Below, in pieces: positions 35,094 through 44,911 of a DNA stretch of 64,000 nt (its first letter is position 1; the number at the start of each line of letters is the position of its first letter). Origin of the DNA: Acidobacteriota bacterium. GTDB lineage: Bacteria; Acidobacteriota; Polarisedimenticolia; J045. The stretch covers positions 1 to 64,000 of the forward strand of contig JAGOJY010000003.1 of assembly GCA_017994815.1 (NCBI GenBank), written 5' to 3'. Made by a program: the position numbers and the translations under genes. Below the pieces are notes generated by a model. It searched no databases, had not been told where the DNA came from, and was given only the letters and a program-made list of their open reading frames with translations.

Positions 35094-35831
35094 TCACTCG
35101 CCGCGGAGGATGTTGCCGAGGATCCCCCCGGCGACGCCGCCGCGCCCGCCGCTCGAGGCCGAAGCGGTCGGCAGGCGGGGAAGCAGCCACGACAGGAACG
35201 CCTGGCTGGAGCGGGTCTGCAACCACAGCTCGCCCTCGCCGCTGAACTCGCAGACCAGCCCCTCGCCGCTGATCAGCGAGGTGACCAGCCCCGAGACCTT
35301 GCGCACTTGCCAGTTCAGCCGGGAGTCGAACGCGACCACGTGCCCCGTGTCCACGATGTACGAGCCGCGCCCGTCCAGCGCGACCCGGTGCACGGCGCCG
35401 TACGAGCTGACCAGCACCTGGCCCTGGCCCGACAGGCGCAACAGGAACAGGCCCTCGGACGAGAAGAACGTCCGCGCGCCGCCCCACTTCAGGTCCACGT
35501 CGACCGACGACTCGCCGGCCAGGTACGACCCGGACTGCACGAAGACGTCGCCGCCCTGCAGCGACAGCGGCTGGATGTCGCCCGGCAGCGTCGGCGCGAA
35601 CGTCACCTCGCCCGGTCCCCCGACGGCCGTGAAGGTGTTGACGAAGAAGGACTCGCCCCCGAGCACCGAGCGCATCGCCGACTTCAGGAAGCCGCCCTGC
35701 ATGTTGCTCTGCACCTGCACGCTCGAGGTCATCGAGACCATGGCGCCGGTCTCCGCGCGCACCGACTCACCCGCGCTCATCCGGACGATCCCCAGCGCGT
35801 ACGACGGCTTGTGCTCGACGACCATCTCCAT
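35094..35831 (-). CDS. AIM24 / TIGR00266 family protein
   Basis: A 245-residue protein with the family pattern: GAMVSMTSSVQVQSNMQGG near residue 28, GGESFFVNTFTAVGGPGEV, LPGDIQPLSLQGGDVFVQSG and GEGLVCEFSGEGELWLQTR, ending in a Gly-rich tail (SSGGRGGVAGGILGNILRGE). The family forms a double beta-roll and its biochemical role in bacteria is unknown; yeast AIM24 is a mitochondrial inner-membrane organiser. No signal peptide. It is 30 bases downstream of rocD on the same strand and is followed by a perfect hairpin, so it may be the last gene of a two-gene unit. Confidence 0.88.
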   Translation of the reverse strand: MEMVVEHKPSYALGIVRMSAGESVRAETGAMVSMTSSVQVQSNMQGGFLKSAMRSVLGGESFFVNTFTAVGGPGEVTFAPTLPGDIQPLSLQGGDVFVQSGSYLAGESSVDVDLKWGGARTFFSSEGLFLLRLSGQGQVLVSSYGAVHRVALDGRGSYIVDTGHVVAFDSRLNWQVRKVSGLVTSLISGEGLVCEFSGEGELWLQTRSSQAFLSWLLPRLPTASASSGGRGGVAGGILGNILRGE

Positions 35832-35861
35832 GGCGGTGCCTCCTCGTCTACGAAGTGCGGA

Positions 35862-37082
35862 TCAGCCCAGGCGCTGGAAGACCGTCTTCAGGCGCTCCAG
35901 CGCCCACTCCACCTCGTCCGCCGTGATCACCAAGGGCGGTGCCACGCGGATCGTGTGGGCGTGGGTCTCCTTGCACAGCATGCCTTCCTTCATCAGCTCT
36001 TCGCAGTAACGCCGGGCGCCGCCGGCCTCCGGCTTCAGCTCGATGCCGATCCACAGCCCGATCTGCCGCAGCTCGCGGATCGAGCCCGCGTGCAGCGACT
36101 CGAGGCCCTGGCGGAACCGCGCGCCCATCGCGGCGGCGTTGTCCACCAGCTTCTCCTCGACCAGGACGCGCAGCGCCGCGCGCGAGACGGCCGCCGCGAT
36201 CGGGTTGCCGCCGTAGGTCGAGCCGTGGTCGCCCGGCCGGAAGACGTCCATCACCTCGTCGCCGGCCACGAACGCCGAGACCGGGTACATCCCGCCGGAA
36301 AGCGCCTTGCCCAGCGTCATCGCGTCGGGGCGCACGCCCTCGTGCTCGCCGGCGAACATCTTGCCGGTGCGGCCGAGCCCGGACTGGATCTCGTCCAGGA
36401 TCAAGAGCACGCGGTTCTTCGTGCAGATCTCGCGGATCCTCTTCAGGGTGCCGCGCGGCGGGATGACGATGCCGGCCTCGCCCTGCACCGGCTCCATCAG
36501 CACGGCCACCGTGTTCGGCGTGATCGCGTGCTCGACGGCATCGGCGTCGCCGTACGGGATGATCTTGAAGCCCGGCGTGAACGGGCCGAAGCCGTCGCGG
36601 TACTGGGGGTCGTCGGAGAACGACACGATCGTGATCGTCCGGCCGCCGAAGTTGTTCGCGAACGCGATGATCTCGGCCTGACCCTCGGGAACGCCCTTGA
36701 CCTTGTAGCCCCACTTGCGCGCGGCCTTGAGCGCCGTTTCGACCGCCTCGGCCCCGGAGTTCATCGGCAGCACCCGCGCGAAGCCCGTCAGCTCCGACAA
36801 CTCGCGGCAGAACGGGCCGAGCTGGTCGTTGCGGAACGCGCGCGAGGTCAGCCCGAGCCGCTGCGCCTGCTCGACGAGCGCCTGCACGATCCGCGGGTGG
36901 TTGTGGCCTTGGTTCACCGCGCTGTAGGCGGCGAGGCAGTCCATGTACTTGCGCCCGTCCACGTCCCAGACCCAGCACCCCTGGCCACGGGTGAGGACCA
37001 CGTCCAGCGGGTGGTAGTTGTGCGCGCCGTAGCGCTCTTCCATCTGGACCAGCTCGCGGGCGTCTAACTTCTGCGCGGTCAT
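35862..37082 (-). CDS. rocD: Ornithine aminotransferase
   Basis: A 406-residue class III PLP aminotransferase. Blocks in order: [20 protein letters not shown] (typical of ornithine aminotransferases), [53 protein letters not shown], and the PLP lysine in [20 protein letters not shown], then [20 protein letters not shown]. It converts ornithine and 2-oxoglutarate to glutamate semialdehyde and glutamate in arginine/ornithine catabolism. The start [13 protein letters not shown] at 37082 is preceded by AAGGAGA. Together with the DDAH-family gene at 17848 it suggests use of arginine derivatives, though the two are not linked in an operon. Confidence 0.93.
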   Translation of the reverse strand: MTAQKLDARELVQMEERYGAHNYHPLDVVLTRGQGCWVWDVDGRKYMDCLAAYSAVNQGHNHPRIVQALVEQAQRLGLTSRAFRNDQLGPFCRELSELTGFARVLPMNSGAEAVETALKAARKWGYKVKGVPEGQAEIIAFANNFGGRTITIVSFSDDPQYRDGFGPFTPGFKIIPYGDADAVEHAITPNTVAVLMEPVQGEAGIVIPPRGTLKRIREICTKNRVLLILDEIQSGLGRTGKMFAGEHEGVRPDAMTLGKALSGGMYPVSAFVAGDEVMDVFRPGDHGSTYGGNPIAAAVSRAALRVLVEEKLVDNAAAMGARFRQGLESLHAGSIRELRQIGLWIGIELKPEAGGARRYCEELMKEGMLCKETHAHTIRVAPPLVITADEVEWALERLKTVFQRLG

Positions 37083-37240
37083 CGATTTCTCCTTGCCGGC
37101 GGGGCGGGAAAAGACGGCAAAGGATAGCCGATTGCCCCGCGAGGCGCCGTCTGGACGGCGCGCGCCCGCCGCATATGTTTTCCCGCGGAGTCGTTTTACC
37201 GGAGGTCTGCGCCCTTGGCCGTACTTGTGCGGACGATCTG

Positions 37241-38455
37241 ATGGGTCCGGCGCGCACGATTCTGCTCGTCTCGCTGGACTGCGTGCGCCGCGAAGCGCTC
37301 GGGTGCTTCCCGGTCCGCTACCCGTCCGCGGCGGCGCCGAACACGCCGGTGCTCGACGCGATCGCGGCGCGCGGCGCGCGGTTCGACCAGGCGATCACGC
37401 AGGCGCCGTTCACGCCGGCCTCGCACGCGTCGATCCTCACGGGCCTCAACCCGCCGCGCCACGGCGTGCGGCGCCTGGTCGGGCAACGCCTGGCGGACGG
37501 CGCGACACCCTTGGCCGAGATCCTGTCCGGCCGCGGCTATCGCTGCGCCGCGTTCGTCGGCTCGCACGCGCTCTCGCGGGCCTACGGGCTCGACCGCGGC
37601 TTCGAGCTGTACGACGACGTGTTCGACTCCACCGCGACGAGCTGGCTGTTGGGGTACCGCCGCTCGTGCGAGGAGTCCACCGAGCGCGCGCTGGCGTGGC
37701 TCGAGCAGGCGTCCTCGCCGCGGTTCCTGTTCATCCACTACTTCGACGCGCACGACGTGGACAACCAGCCCGAGACCGCGACCCCCGCGCACCAGGTGGA
37801 GCAGGTCGCGCGTATCGACCGGCAGGTCGGGCGGCTCCTGGCGGCGATCGAGCGCCAGGACGGCCCGGACAGCGCGCTGGTGGTGGTCACCGCCGACCAC
37901 GGCGACGCGTTCGGCGAGCACGGCGAATTCAACCACCGCGACTACCTGTACGACACGACGCTGCGCATCCCGCTGCTCGTCGCGGGCGGCCCGTTCACCG
38001 GCGGTCGCGCCGTGGCGGCGCAGGTGCGGGCGATCGACATCGTGCCCACGTTGCTCGACGTCGCGGGGGCGCCGCCGCCGGCGCTGCTCGACGGCGCCGC
38101 TCTGGCCCCGCTGCTCGCCGCCGAAAAGGACCGCCCCGCCTACTCCGAGACGTGCAAGGAACTGGTCGAGCACGACTGGGACAACCTGGCGCTGGCCTTC
38201 GCCGCGCTGCGCGACGGCCACCACAAGCTGATCCTCGACCTCCTGCGCGGGCGGCAGGAGCTGTACGACCTCGCGGCCGATCCCGGGGAAACCAGCGATC
38301 TCGCCGGGCAGCCCGCGGTGGCGACGCTCGAGTCGGAGCTGGCGCAGCGCGCCGAGGAAATCGCGTCCGCGGCGCCGGACGAGCCGGGCGCGATGGCGCC
38401 GGACGAGGCCGAACTGGTCGCCGAGCAGCTCCGGGGGCTGGGCTACCTGGACTGA
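37241..38455 (+). CDS. Sulfatase-like hydrolase of the alkaline phosphatase superfamily
   Basis: A 404-residue protein without signal peptide. It has the superfamily metal-binding blocks [38 protein letters not shown] and the C-terminal [16 protein letters not shown]. The nucleophile region reads [21 protein letters not shown] classical sulfatase has C/S-x-P-x-R there, with the Cys converted to formylglycine; here no Cys or Ser occupies that site and the following Arg is His, so a phospho-transfer or phosphodiesterase role with Thr as nucleophile is possible. It heads a four-gene unit with two glycosyltransferases and a methyltransferase (13-base gap to the next), suggesting glycan modification. 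Start ATG 37241 opens directly at the core domain. Confidence 0.83.
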   Translation: MGPARTILLVSLDCVRREALGCFPVRYPSAAAPNTPVLDAIAARGARFDQAITQAPFTPASHASILTGLNPPRHGVRRLVGQRLADGATPLAEILSGRGYRCAAFVGSHALSRAYGLDRGFELYDDVFDSTATSWLLGYRRSCEESTERALAWLEQASSPRFLFIHYFDAHDVDNQPETATPAHQVEQVARIDRQVGRLLAAIERQDGPDSALVVVTADHGDAFGEHGEFNHRDYLYDTTLRIPLLVAGGPFTGGRAVAAQVRAIDIVPTLLDVAGAPPPALLDGAALAPLLAAEKDRPAYSETCKELVEHDWDNLALAFAALRDGHHKLILDLLRGRQELYDLAADPGETSDLAGQPAVATLESELAQRAEEIASAAPDEPGAMAPDEAELVAEQLRGLGYLD

Positions 38456-38468
38456 CGGGGAGACGGAC

Positions 38469-39881
38469 ATGACGGGGGAGGTCACGGTCATCGTACCGGG
38501 CAGTGCGTCGTGGGTGCAGGTCAACACCTGCCTCGCCGCGCTGTTCGCCGACGCCGGTGACACGCCGCGCGAGGTCGCGTTCGTCTCGCCGACGATCCAC
38601 ACCAGCCTGCCGAGCCTGCACTCCAAGCCGGGCTGGATGCCGTTCCGGTCGATGCCGGTCCCCGCGGCCGGCCAGTTCGCGCGCGGCGCAAACCTCGCGG
38701 TGGAGCGCTCCTCGGCCGAGTGGGTCGTCGTGCTCGACCCGCACGCGGCGCCGCGCTCCGGTTGGCTCTCGCACCTCGTGCGCCTGGCGCGCCAGCGGCC
38801 GCAGGCCGGCGTGATCAGCTTTGCGGTGGCCGACGGCGAGGGTCGCCTGCTCGACGACGGCGCGGTGCCGGAACCCGCGGAGGCCGGCCGCGACGCGGAC
38901 CTGGGCTGCCTCGGCCACGTGCGCGCGCTCGTCACCGCCTCGCGCTTCGGCGGCCTGGTGCCGCGCACGATCTGGGACGAGCTGGGCGGGCTGGACGAGA
39001 CGTACGCCGACGCGCTCGCGTCGCTGGGTGATCTCGCGCTGCGCGCGCGATCAGCCGGCTACGAGGTCCTGCGCGAGCCGCGGGCGGTGGTCACGTTCGC
39101 CGCGGCGCCGGTGACCGTCCCCGGCGCGGGCGGCGGCGAGCGTCCCGTGCCGGCCGTGCTCGACGCGCTGCGGCCGCGCAGCGCCGGGGCTCCCGCGCGC
39201 TCCGGCTCCGCGCGCGTGCTCGTGCTCGGCTTCTACCGCGCGGACCGCCTGACCAACGTCGAGGACACGGCGGTCGAGCTGGCTTCATCGCAGCACATCG
39301 TCGAGCAGCACTGGGCCTGCCTCGCGGGCAGCCCGACTTCGCCCGAGGTCGCGCGCCTGAGCTGCCGCATCGCGCGGCCCGGGGCGCAGCGCCCGGCGTA
39401 CGTCACCGAGATGCTGCGCGGCGTGGACATGTCGGCCTACGACCACCTGCTCCTGGTCGAGGACCCGGTCGTGCTGCCGGGCAACTTCGTCGACGACCTT
39501 TTGGCGTGGCAGGCCGAGCTGGGCTTCGCGGTGGTCACCCCCGCGGTGTGCGGGCCCGCGGCGTGGGCCATGGCGCGCCGGCAGCCCGGCCTGTGGTTCC
39601 GCGAGACGACGATGGCCGCGCGCGACCCGGTCGTGGCGTTCGACCGCAGCGTGCTCGCGCAGGCCGCGCGCTTCGCCGGCGAGGGCGCCGACTGCTGGAC
39701 CCTGGAAGGCGCGGCGCGCCTCGGCATCGTCGATGCCGTGCCGGTGAGCCTCGAGCTGCGGCGCCACAGTTGGTCGCCGCCCGGTGAAATCGGCTGGATC
39801 GCAGGGCTGGAAGCCTGCGAGCGCGGCCCGGAGGCCGCGCGCGTCCTCGACACGCTCGCGCCGGAGGAGGCCGCCCGATGA
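38469..39881 (+). CDS. Glycosyltransferase-like protein with two GT-A-type halves
   Basis: A 470-residue cytoplasmic protein. The first half (about 1-230) has a GT2-like pattern: EVTVIVPGSASWVQVNTCLA, RGANLAVERSSAEWVVVLDP (position of the DxD-like motif) and GLVPRTIWDELGGLDETYAD, common in family 2 enzymes. The second half (about 240-470) resembles another nucleotide-sugar-type domain (RVLVLGFYRADRLTNVED, YDHLLLVEDPVVLPGNFVDD) with LVEDP. The metal-binding Asp pair is weak in both, so catalytic competence is uncertain. ATG 38469 follows GGGGAG. The stop overlaps the next glycosyltransferase (ATGA). Probably part of an envelope-glycan assembly line. Confidence 0.7.
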   Translation: MTGEVTVIVPGSASWVQVNTCLAALFADAGDTPREVAFVSPTIHTSLPSLHSKPGWMPFRSMPVPAAGQFARGANLAVERSSAEWVVVLDPHAAPRSGWLSHLVRLARQRPQAGVISFAVADGEGRLLDDGAVPEPAEAGRDADLGCLGHVRALVTASRFGGLVPRTIWDELGGLDETYADALASLGDLALRARSAGYEVLREPRAVVTFAAAPVTVPGAGGGERPVPAVLDALRPRSAGAPARSGSARVLVLGFYRADRLTNVEDTAVELASSQHIVEQHWACLAGSPTSPEVARLSCRIARPGAQRPAYVTEMLRGVDMSAYDHLLLVEDPVVLPGNFVDDLLAWQAELGFAVVTPAVCGPAAWAMARRQPGLWFRETTMAARDPVVAFDRSVLAQAARFAGEGADCWTLEGAARLGIVDAVPVSLELRRHSWSPPGEIGWIAGLEACERGPEAARVLDTLAPEEAAR

Positions 39882-42136
39882 GGACGCCGCGCATCAGCGT
39901 GATCATCCCCACGCTCAACCGCGCGGCGCTCCTGTCGCGCTCGCTGGATAGCCTCGCCCGCCAGGGGTTGCACGCCGACCGCTTCGAGGTCGTCGTCGTG
40001 GACGACGGCTCGACCGACGACACCGCGCAGGTGTGCGAGCGCCACGCCCGGCGGTTGCAGTTGCGCCGCATCTACCAGCAGAACTCCGGGATCGCGGCGG
40101 CGAAGAACGCCGGCGTGCTCGCCGCGGCCGCGCCGATCGTGTTCTTCTTCGACGACGACGACGTCGCCACGCCGCACCTGCTCGAGGAGCACCTCGAAAC
40201 CCACGCCGCCCAGACCGACGACCGGGTCGCCGTGCTCGGTTACACGACCTGGCACCCGACGCTGACCATCACGCCGGTGATGGAGTACGTCACCGACATC
40301 GGCCAGTTCCTGTTCGCCTACCGCAACCTGAAGCACGGGCAGGTCCTGGACTACACCCACTTCTGGGGCGGGCGCTCGTCCTGCAAGCGGGCCTTCCTGA
40401 TGGCGCACGGGCTGTTCGACGAGCAGTTCCGCTTCGGCTCGGAGGACATCGAGCTCGGCTTCCGCCTCTCGCGTCACGGGCTGAAGGTCGTTTTCAACCG
40501 CAAGGCGGTCAGCCAGATGATCCGCCCGATCACCTTCGACGAGTTCTGCCTGCGCTGCGAGAAGCAGGGCCGCTCGCAGCACCAGTTCGCGCGGCTGCAC
40601 CCGGAGCGCGAAGTCCAGGACTGGTGCATGGTGCGCGGGGCCGAGGAGATCTGGGAGCACGCCAAGGCCGCCATCCCATGGCGCCGGCAGAACGTCTACT
40701 TCACGGAATCGATGCTGCGGCACGGGCTCGCGCCGGCCCGCGCCGCCGAGTGCATGCGCCTTCTGCACAACCAGTACCCGGTGGTGTTCACGGCGCTCAA
40801 GTACAAGGGGATCGTCGAGGCCCGTGCCGAGCGACGCGCCTCGGTGGCGAGCCCGGCGGCGCTGCCCGCGCTGCCCGCGCCGGACGCGGCGCGGCTGGCG
40901 GCGGCGATCGCCGCCGCGCCGGCACCCGCGGCGCCGACGCGCGAGATCCTCGTCGCCGACCCGTTCCTGCCGATCTACGACCGCTCGGGCGGCCACTTCC
41001 GGTTGCTCAACATCCTCAAGATCCTCGTCGAGCTGAACTGCCGGCTGACCTACATCGCGCGCCACGCGCTGCACGCGGAGACGTACCTGCCGGTGCTGCA
41101 GGATCTCGGCGTCGAAACGTACGTGGGCGACGCGGCGGCGCTGGAGTGGTGCGGCCAGCACGGTTTCGCCCCCGGCGTCGACATCGAGCGCCTGTTGACC
41201 ACGCGCCGGTACGCGATCGCGCTGCTCTCGCACTGGGACATCGCCGAGCACTACCTGCCGCTGATCCGGACGTTCTCGCCGCGGACCAGGGCGATCGTGG
41301 ACTCGGTGGACATCCACTTCCTGCGCGAGACCCGCGAGGCCGAGCTGAAACGCGACGAGCAGCTCAAGCGGCAGGCGCTCGAGCGCGGGATGCACGAGAT
41401 CGCCGTCTACCGCAGCGCCGACCGCGTCTGGACGGTCACCGGCGAGGACAAGCGCGTGATCGAGCGCATGGTGGACGGCACGCCGATCGACATCGTGCCC
41501 AACGTGCACCCGGTCGTGGAGCGCGCGAACGAGTACGAAAAGACCGACTGCCTGTCGTTCGTCGGGAACTTCATGCACCAGCCGAACGTGGACTCGATGG
41601 TCTATTGCTGCGCCGAGATCATGCCGCTGATCGCGCGTGAATTGCCCGAAGTGCAGCTCCTGGTCGTCGGCAACGACCCGCCGCCCGCGGTCCGGGCGCT
41701 GGCCGGCAAGAACGTCGTGGTCACCGGCTACGTGGACGATCTCCTGCCGATCCTCGAGCGCACGCGGGTCTCGATCGCGCCGCTGCGCTACGGGGCGGGG
41801 ATGAAGGGCAAGATCGGCGAGGCCGCCTCGCACGGGATCCCGGTCGTGACCACCGCGATCGGCGCCGAGGGGATGGGGCTCGTCCACGGGCGGGACGTCC
41901 TGATCGCGGAGGAGCCCGCGGCGTTTGCCGCCGAGGTCGTGCGGCTCTACCGCGACCGCGAGCTGTGGGAGCGGCTCGCGCGGGCCGGCAAGGCGGCGGT
42001 CGAAGCGCAGTGGTCGCCGGCTGCCGTCAAGGCCGGCATCGCCGGGATTCTCGAGCAACTGGACCCGCAGGCGCACGGCGTGCGCCGTGCCGCGGCCACG
42101 GCGGTGGCCACCGAACCGAGCGAGGTGCCCGCGTGA
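39878..42136 (+). CDS. Bifunctional glycosyltransferase, GT2 fused to GT4-type domain
   Basis: A 752-residue two-domain protein. Residues 1-320 are a GT-A family 2 transferase: ISVIIPTLNRAALLSRSLDS, FEVVVVDDGSTDDTAQ, the acidic cluster FFFDDDDVATP and the acceptor-side RFGSEDIELGFRLSRHGLKV. An Ala/Pro-rich linker (about 325-360) joins a GT-B domain (about 365-735) with CLSFVGNFMHQPNVDSMVY, RVSIAPLRYGAGMKGKIGEA and VVTTAIGAEGMGL, the GT4 nucleotide-sugar site. It overlaps the upstream gene by four bases (ATGA) and the methyltransferase downstream by four (GTGA). Two enzymes on one chain suggests consecutive sugar additions to one growing glycan. Confidence 0.88.
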   Translation: MRTPRISVIIPTLNRAALLSRSLDSLARQGLHADRFEVVVVDDGSTDDTAQVCERHARRLQLRRIYQQNSGIAAAKNAGVLAAAAPIVFFFDDDDVATPHLLEEHLETHAAQTDDRVAVLGYTTWHPTLTITPVMEYVTDIGQFLFAYRNLKHGQVLDYTHFWGGRSSCKRAFLMAHGLFDEQFRFGSEDIELGFRLSRHGLKVVFNRKAVSQMIRPITFDEFCLRCEKQGRSQHQFARLHPEREVQDWCMVRGAEEIWEHAKAAIPWRRQNVYFTESMLRHGLAPARAAECMRLLHNQYPVVFTALKYKGIVEARAERRASVASPAALPALPAPDAARLAAAIAAAPAPAAPTREILVADPFLPIYDRSGGHFRLLNILKILVELNCRLTYIARHALHAETYLPVLQDLGVETYVGDAAALEWCGQHGFAPGVDIERLLTTRRYAIALLSHWDIAEHYLPLIRTFSPRTRAIVDSVDIHFLRETREAELKRDEQLKRQALERGMHEIAVYRSADRVWTVTGEDKRVIERMVDGTPIDIVPNVHPVVERANEYEKTDCLSFVGNFMHQPNVDSMVYCCAEIMPLIARELPEVQLLVVGNDPPPAVRALAGKNVVVTGYVDDLLPILERTRVSIAPLRYGAGMKGKIGEAASHGIPVVTTAIGAEGMGLVHGRDVLIAEEPAAFAAEVVRLYRDRELWERLARAGKAAVEAQWSPAAVKAGIAGILEQLDPQAHGVRRAAATAVATEPSEVPA

Positions 42137-43350
42137 GCATCACGGCCGAGCAGGTGTCGATCGAGCGCGAGATCGACGAGATCAAGGCGTTCGAGGTCGA
42201 GGGCTGGCTCACCGAGCGCGAGGGGGAGGTGCTGTACCACCTCGCGCGCGGCTGCAGCGGCCGCGGGGCGATCGTCGAGATCGGTTCGTACAAGGGCCGT
42301 TCCACGGTCTGGCTCGCTCGCGGGGCGATGCGCGGCCCCGGCCGACAGGTGATCGCCATCGACCCGTTCCTCGTCAGCGGCTTCGACGAGTTCAAGGCCA
42401 ACCTGGCCCGCACCGGCACCGACAACGCGGTGATCCCGATCGTGCGCACGTCGGACGAAGCCCTGGCGCTGGTCAACGAACCGATCGAGCTGTTGTTCAT
42501 CGACGGCCGCCACGAGTACCCGTACATCGCGCGCGACATGGAGCTGTGGTTTCCCAAGGTGATGGAGGGCGGCATCATGGCCTTCCACGACACGACGTGC
42601 TGGCCCGGGCCGCGCAAGGTGATGGAGGACTGCGTCCACGGCTCGGGGCTGTTCACGAACATCCGGCTCGTGGACTCCGTCACGTTCGCCGAGAAACGGG
42701 CCTGCGGCGCCGAGCTGCGCGGCGCGGTGCGCGGGCCGCTGTGTTCGACCTTCGAGGCGCCGCCCGATCCCGACAACGACCTCGACTGGCAGGGTGACCA
42801 CGGCAAGCTCAAGCGCGTGCGCGAGTTGTTGACCGACAGGCTGCGCGCGCAGGCCTGGCCGGTGCTCGAGGTGCTCGGGCTGCTCGAAACGCTCGAGGGC
42901 CGCTTCGACGCGGCGCTCGAGATCGCCTCGCTGATCCGCCGCATCGACGCCGGCGCGAGCGGGGCCACCGAACTCGAGGCCCGCGTTCGCCGGCAGCAGG
43001 CGATGATCGCCTACGAAGCGGCGCGCGGGCTCGCCGAGAGCGGCCAGCGCCCCGCAGCGGCGCGCGCGCTCGCGGCGCTGCTCGCCCGCTGGCCGGGCCA
43101 CTCGCTGGCGCTGAACGATCTGGGCGTGATCGTGCACGCATGCGGCGACGCCGACACGGCCGCCGCGCTGTTCGAGCGCGCGCTCGCGGCCGATCCGAAG
43201 AACCTGTCCGCCTGCCAGAACCTCGGCGAGCTGGAACTCGCCCGCGGCCGAGCCGATCGCGCGCAATCCCTGCTCGCGCACGCCGCGGCGATCGCTGGCG
43301 AGGATCCGGAGCTGGCCCCGGCCGGCGGCGGCGACGCTTCTGGGGCGTGA
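42133..43350 (+). CDS. Class I SAM methyltransferase with C-terminal TPR region
   Basis: A 405-residue protein starting at GTG 42133, overlapping the glycosyltransferase stop. Residues about 35-190 form a Methyltransf_24-type domain: AIVEIGSYKGRSTVWLARGA (SAM loop), QVIAIDPFLVSGFD, LLFIDGRHEYPYIARDMELW and GIMAFHDTTCWPGP. From about 230 on come helical TPR-like repeats (ALARWPGHSLALNDLGVIVH-type and AALFERALAADPKNLSACQN). Methyltransferases of this kind often cap or modify sugars in surface glycans. The TPR tail probably docks it to the other enzymes of this four-gene operon (37241-43350). Acceptor unknown. Confidence 0.85.
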   Translation: MSITAEQVSIEREIDEIKAFEVEGWLTEREGEVLYHLARGCSGRGAIVEIGSYKGRSTVWLARGAMRGPGRQVIAIDPFLVSGFDEFKANLARTGTDNAVIPIVRTSDEALALVNEPIELLFIDGRHEYPYIARDMELWFPKVMEGGIMAFHDTTCWPGPRKVMEDCVHGSGLFTNIRLVDSVTFAEKRACGAELRGAVRGPLCSTFEAPPDPDNDLDWQGDHGKLKRVRELLTDRLRAQAWPVLEVLGLLETLEGRFDAALEIASLIRRIDAGASGATELEARVRRQQAMIAYEAARGLAESGQRPAAARALAALLARWPGHSLALNDLGVIVHACGDADTAAALFERALAADPKNLSACQNLGELELARGRADRAQSLLAHAAAIAGEDPELAPAGGGDASGA

Positions 43351-43472
43351 CCGTCTTTCGCTTCTCGGTGATGACGCTCAACGTCGAGGTATGATCAACG
43401 TCTGCGTCGCGCGCGGCGGGGCCCTCTCCAAGCGGTCCCGCTGTTGAACGCGAACGTCGGACGCAGGGAAGG

Positions 43473-43997
43473 ATGATCGGTCCAGGTATGCCGGGCCCGC
43501 GGCTCGCCGATGTCGATCCTGACGTCAACCTCCCGATGATCGAGGCCTGGCTGCATCGCCCGCACGTGGCTCGATGGTTGGGCGATCCCGAACAGGCGCT
43601 CGCCGCCGTGCGGCGGCATCCGCCTTCCACTCAGGCGCTGATCCTGATAAACGACCGGCCCGTTGGATTCGTGTGCTGGCAGACATTGACGCCTGGGGAA
43701 CTCGAGGCGGCCGGCCTCACCGACTTGCCGGGTGACCTCGTGGACGTGGACATCGTGATCGGCGAGGCGGACGCTCTCGGACACGGCATCGGTCCAGCAG
43801 CGTTGAACCAGCTGTTCGGCAGGCTGCGAGCGGAAGCGGTCCTCGTCGTCGGTGTCGCGGACGCCGTGGAGAACCGGCGGGCGCTCCGAGCGTACGAGAA
43901 GGTCGGTTTCCGCACGTTCCGCGACTTCGTCGAGGCGGGGCAACGCATGCGATATCTGACCCTTACCCTGGACCAGGTTCCCGCGAGTGGCCGATAG
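43473..43997 (+). CDS. GNAT acetyltransferase, AAC(6')/IucB-like subgroup
   Basis: A 174-residue N-acetyltransferase of the Acetyltransf_8 type. It has the family opening MIEAWLHRPHVARWLGD, the acetyl-CoA segment VDVDIVIGEADALGHGIGPA and the C-terminal VGVADAVENRRALRAYEKVG followed by FRTFRDFVEAG. This subgroup includes aminoglycoside 6'-N-acetyltransferases and siderophore or lysine acetyltransferases; substrate cannot be inferred. Two starts are possible: ATG 43473 (GGGAAGG almost touching it) and ATG 43488. The gene has somewhat lower GC than its neighbours, perhaps a mild sign of acquisition. No operon partner is evident. Confidence 0.8.
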   Translation: MIGPGMPGPRLADVDPDVNLPMIEAWLHRPHVARWLGDPEQALAAVRRHPPSTQALILINDRPVGFVCWQTLTPGELEAAGLTDLPGDLVDVDIVIGEADALGHGIGPAALNQLFGRLRAEAVLVVGVADAVENRRALRAYEKVGFRTFRDFVEAGQRMRYLTLTLDQVPASGR

Positions 43998-44146
43998 GCC
44001 GCCGCGGCCGTGTCGGCCGTCACCGGTCGCGAGAACGGTCCTTCCGCAGCGCAGGCCGAGTTGTCGGCGGTCACGTCGGACGTGCAGGAAGCAGGCGCAG
44101 GCGGGGCATCGGCCGAACCGCTCGGCCGTCGCGACTACAATGGGGC

Positions 44147-44911
44147 ATGGCCATCTCGCGCGATGCGCTGCGGGCGTACCTCGATGAGTACCTGGCTGCG
44201 GGCGAGGTTCGCGACTACGGGCCGAACGGGCTGCAGGTCGAGGGGCGGGCCGAGATCGCGCGCGTCGCCGTCGGCGTGACCGCGAGCCTCGCGTTCCTCG
44301 AGCAGGCCGCGGAGTGGGGAGCCGATGCCGCGCTCGTGCACCACGGCCTGTTCTGGCGTGGCGCCGGGGAGATGCGCATCGAGCGCTGGCTGCGGCGGCG
44401 CCTGGCGCTGCTGCTGGCGTGCGAGATCAACCTGTTCGCCTATCACCTGCCGCTCGACCGGCACCCGGAGGTCGGCAACAACGCCGTTTTCGCGCGCGAG
44501 CTGGGCACGAGCGTCTCGGAGCCGGCGTTCGCGATCGACGGTGCGCCGATCGGCCTGCTCGCGCGCTTCGAGCCGCCGGTCCCGGCGGCGGAGTTCTTCG
44601 CGCGCATCGCCGCGGCCACGCAGCGCGAGCCGCTCGTCATCGCGGCCGGGCCGGCGCGCATCGCCACCGTCGGTCTCGTCACCGGGGGCGCGCCGCGCTT
44701 CGTCGAGGACGCGGCCCGGCTCGGTGCGGACGCGTTCGTGACGGGCGAGGTGTCCGAGGCGGCGGTGCACGTCGCACGCGAGGAGTCGATCCACCTCGTC
44801 GCCGCCGGACACCACGCGACGGAGCGGTTCGGCGTGCGCGCGCTGGGCGAGCACCTCGCCCGGCGCTTCGCGCTCGAAGTGCGGTTCATCGACATCGACA
44901 ATCCCGCCTGA
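44147..44911 (+). CDS. Nif3-like dinuclear metal centre protein
   Basis: A 254-residue member of the Nif3/YbgI (GTP cyclohydrolase 1 type 2-like) family. Metal ligands are visible in ALVHHGLFWR (HHG), LFAYHLPLDRHPEVGN and, near the C-terminus, LVAAGHHATERFGVRAL. TGEVSEAAVHVA is also conserved. The family forms hexameric toroids with two metals per subunit; its physiological role is unsettled. Length is that of the compact form without the NIF3 insert. No close Shine-Dalgarno is seen before ATG 44147, although TACAAT nine bases upstream could be a promoter -10 and the message nearly leaderless. Monocistronic by appearance. Confidence 0.9.
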   Translation: MAISRDALRAYLDEYLAAGEVRDYGPNGLQVEGRAEIARVAVGVTASLAFLEQAAEWGADAALVHHGLFWRGAGEMRIERWLRRRLALLLACEINLFAYHLPLDRHPEVGNNAVFARELGTSVSEPAFAIDGAPIGLLARFEPPVPAAEFFARIAAATQREPLVIAAGPARIATVGLVTGGAPRFVEDAARLGADAFVTGEVSEAAVHVAREESIHLVAAGHHATERFGVRALGEHLARRFALEVRFIDIDNPA

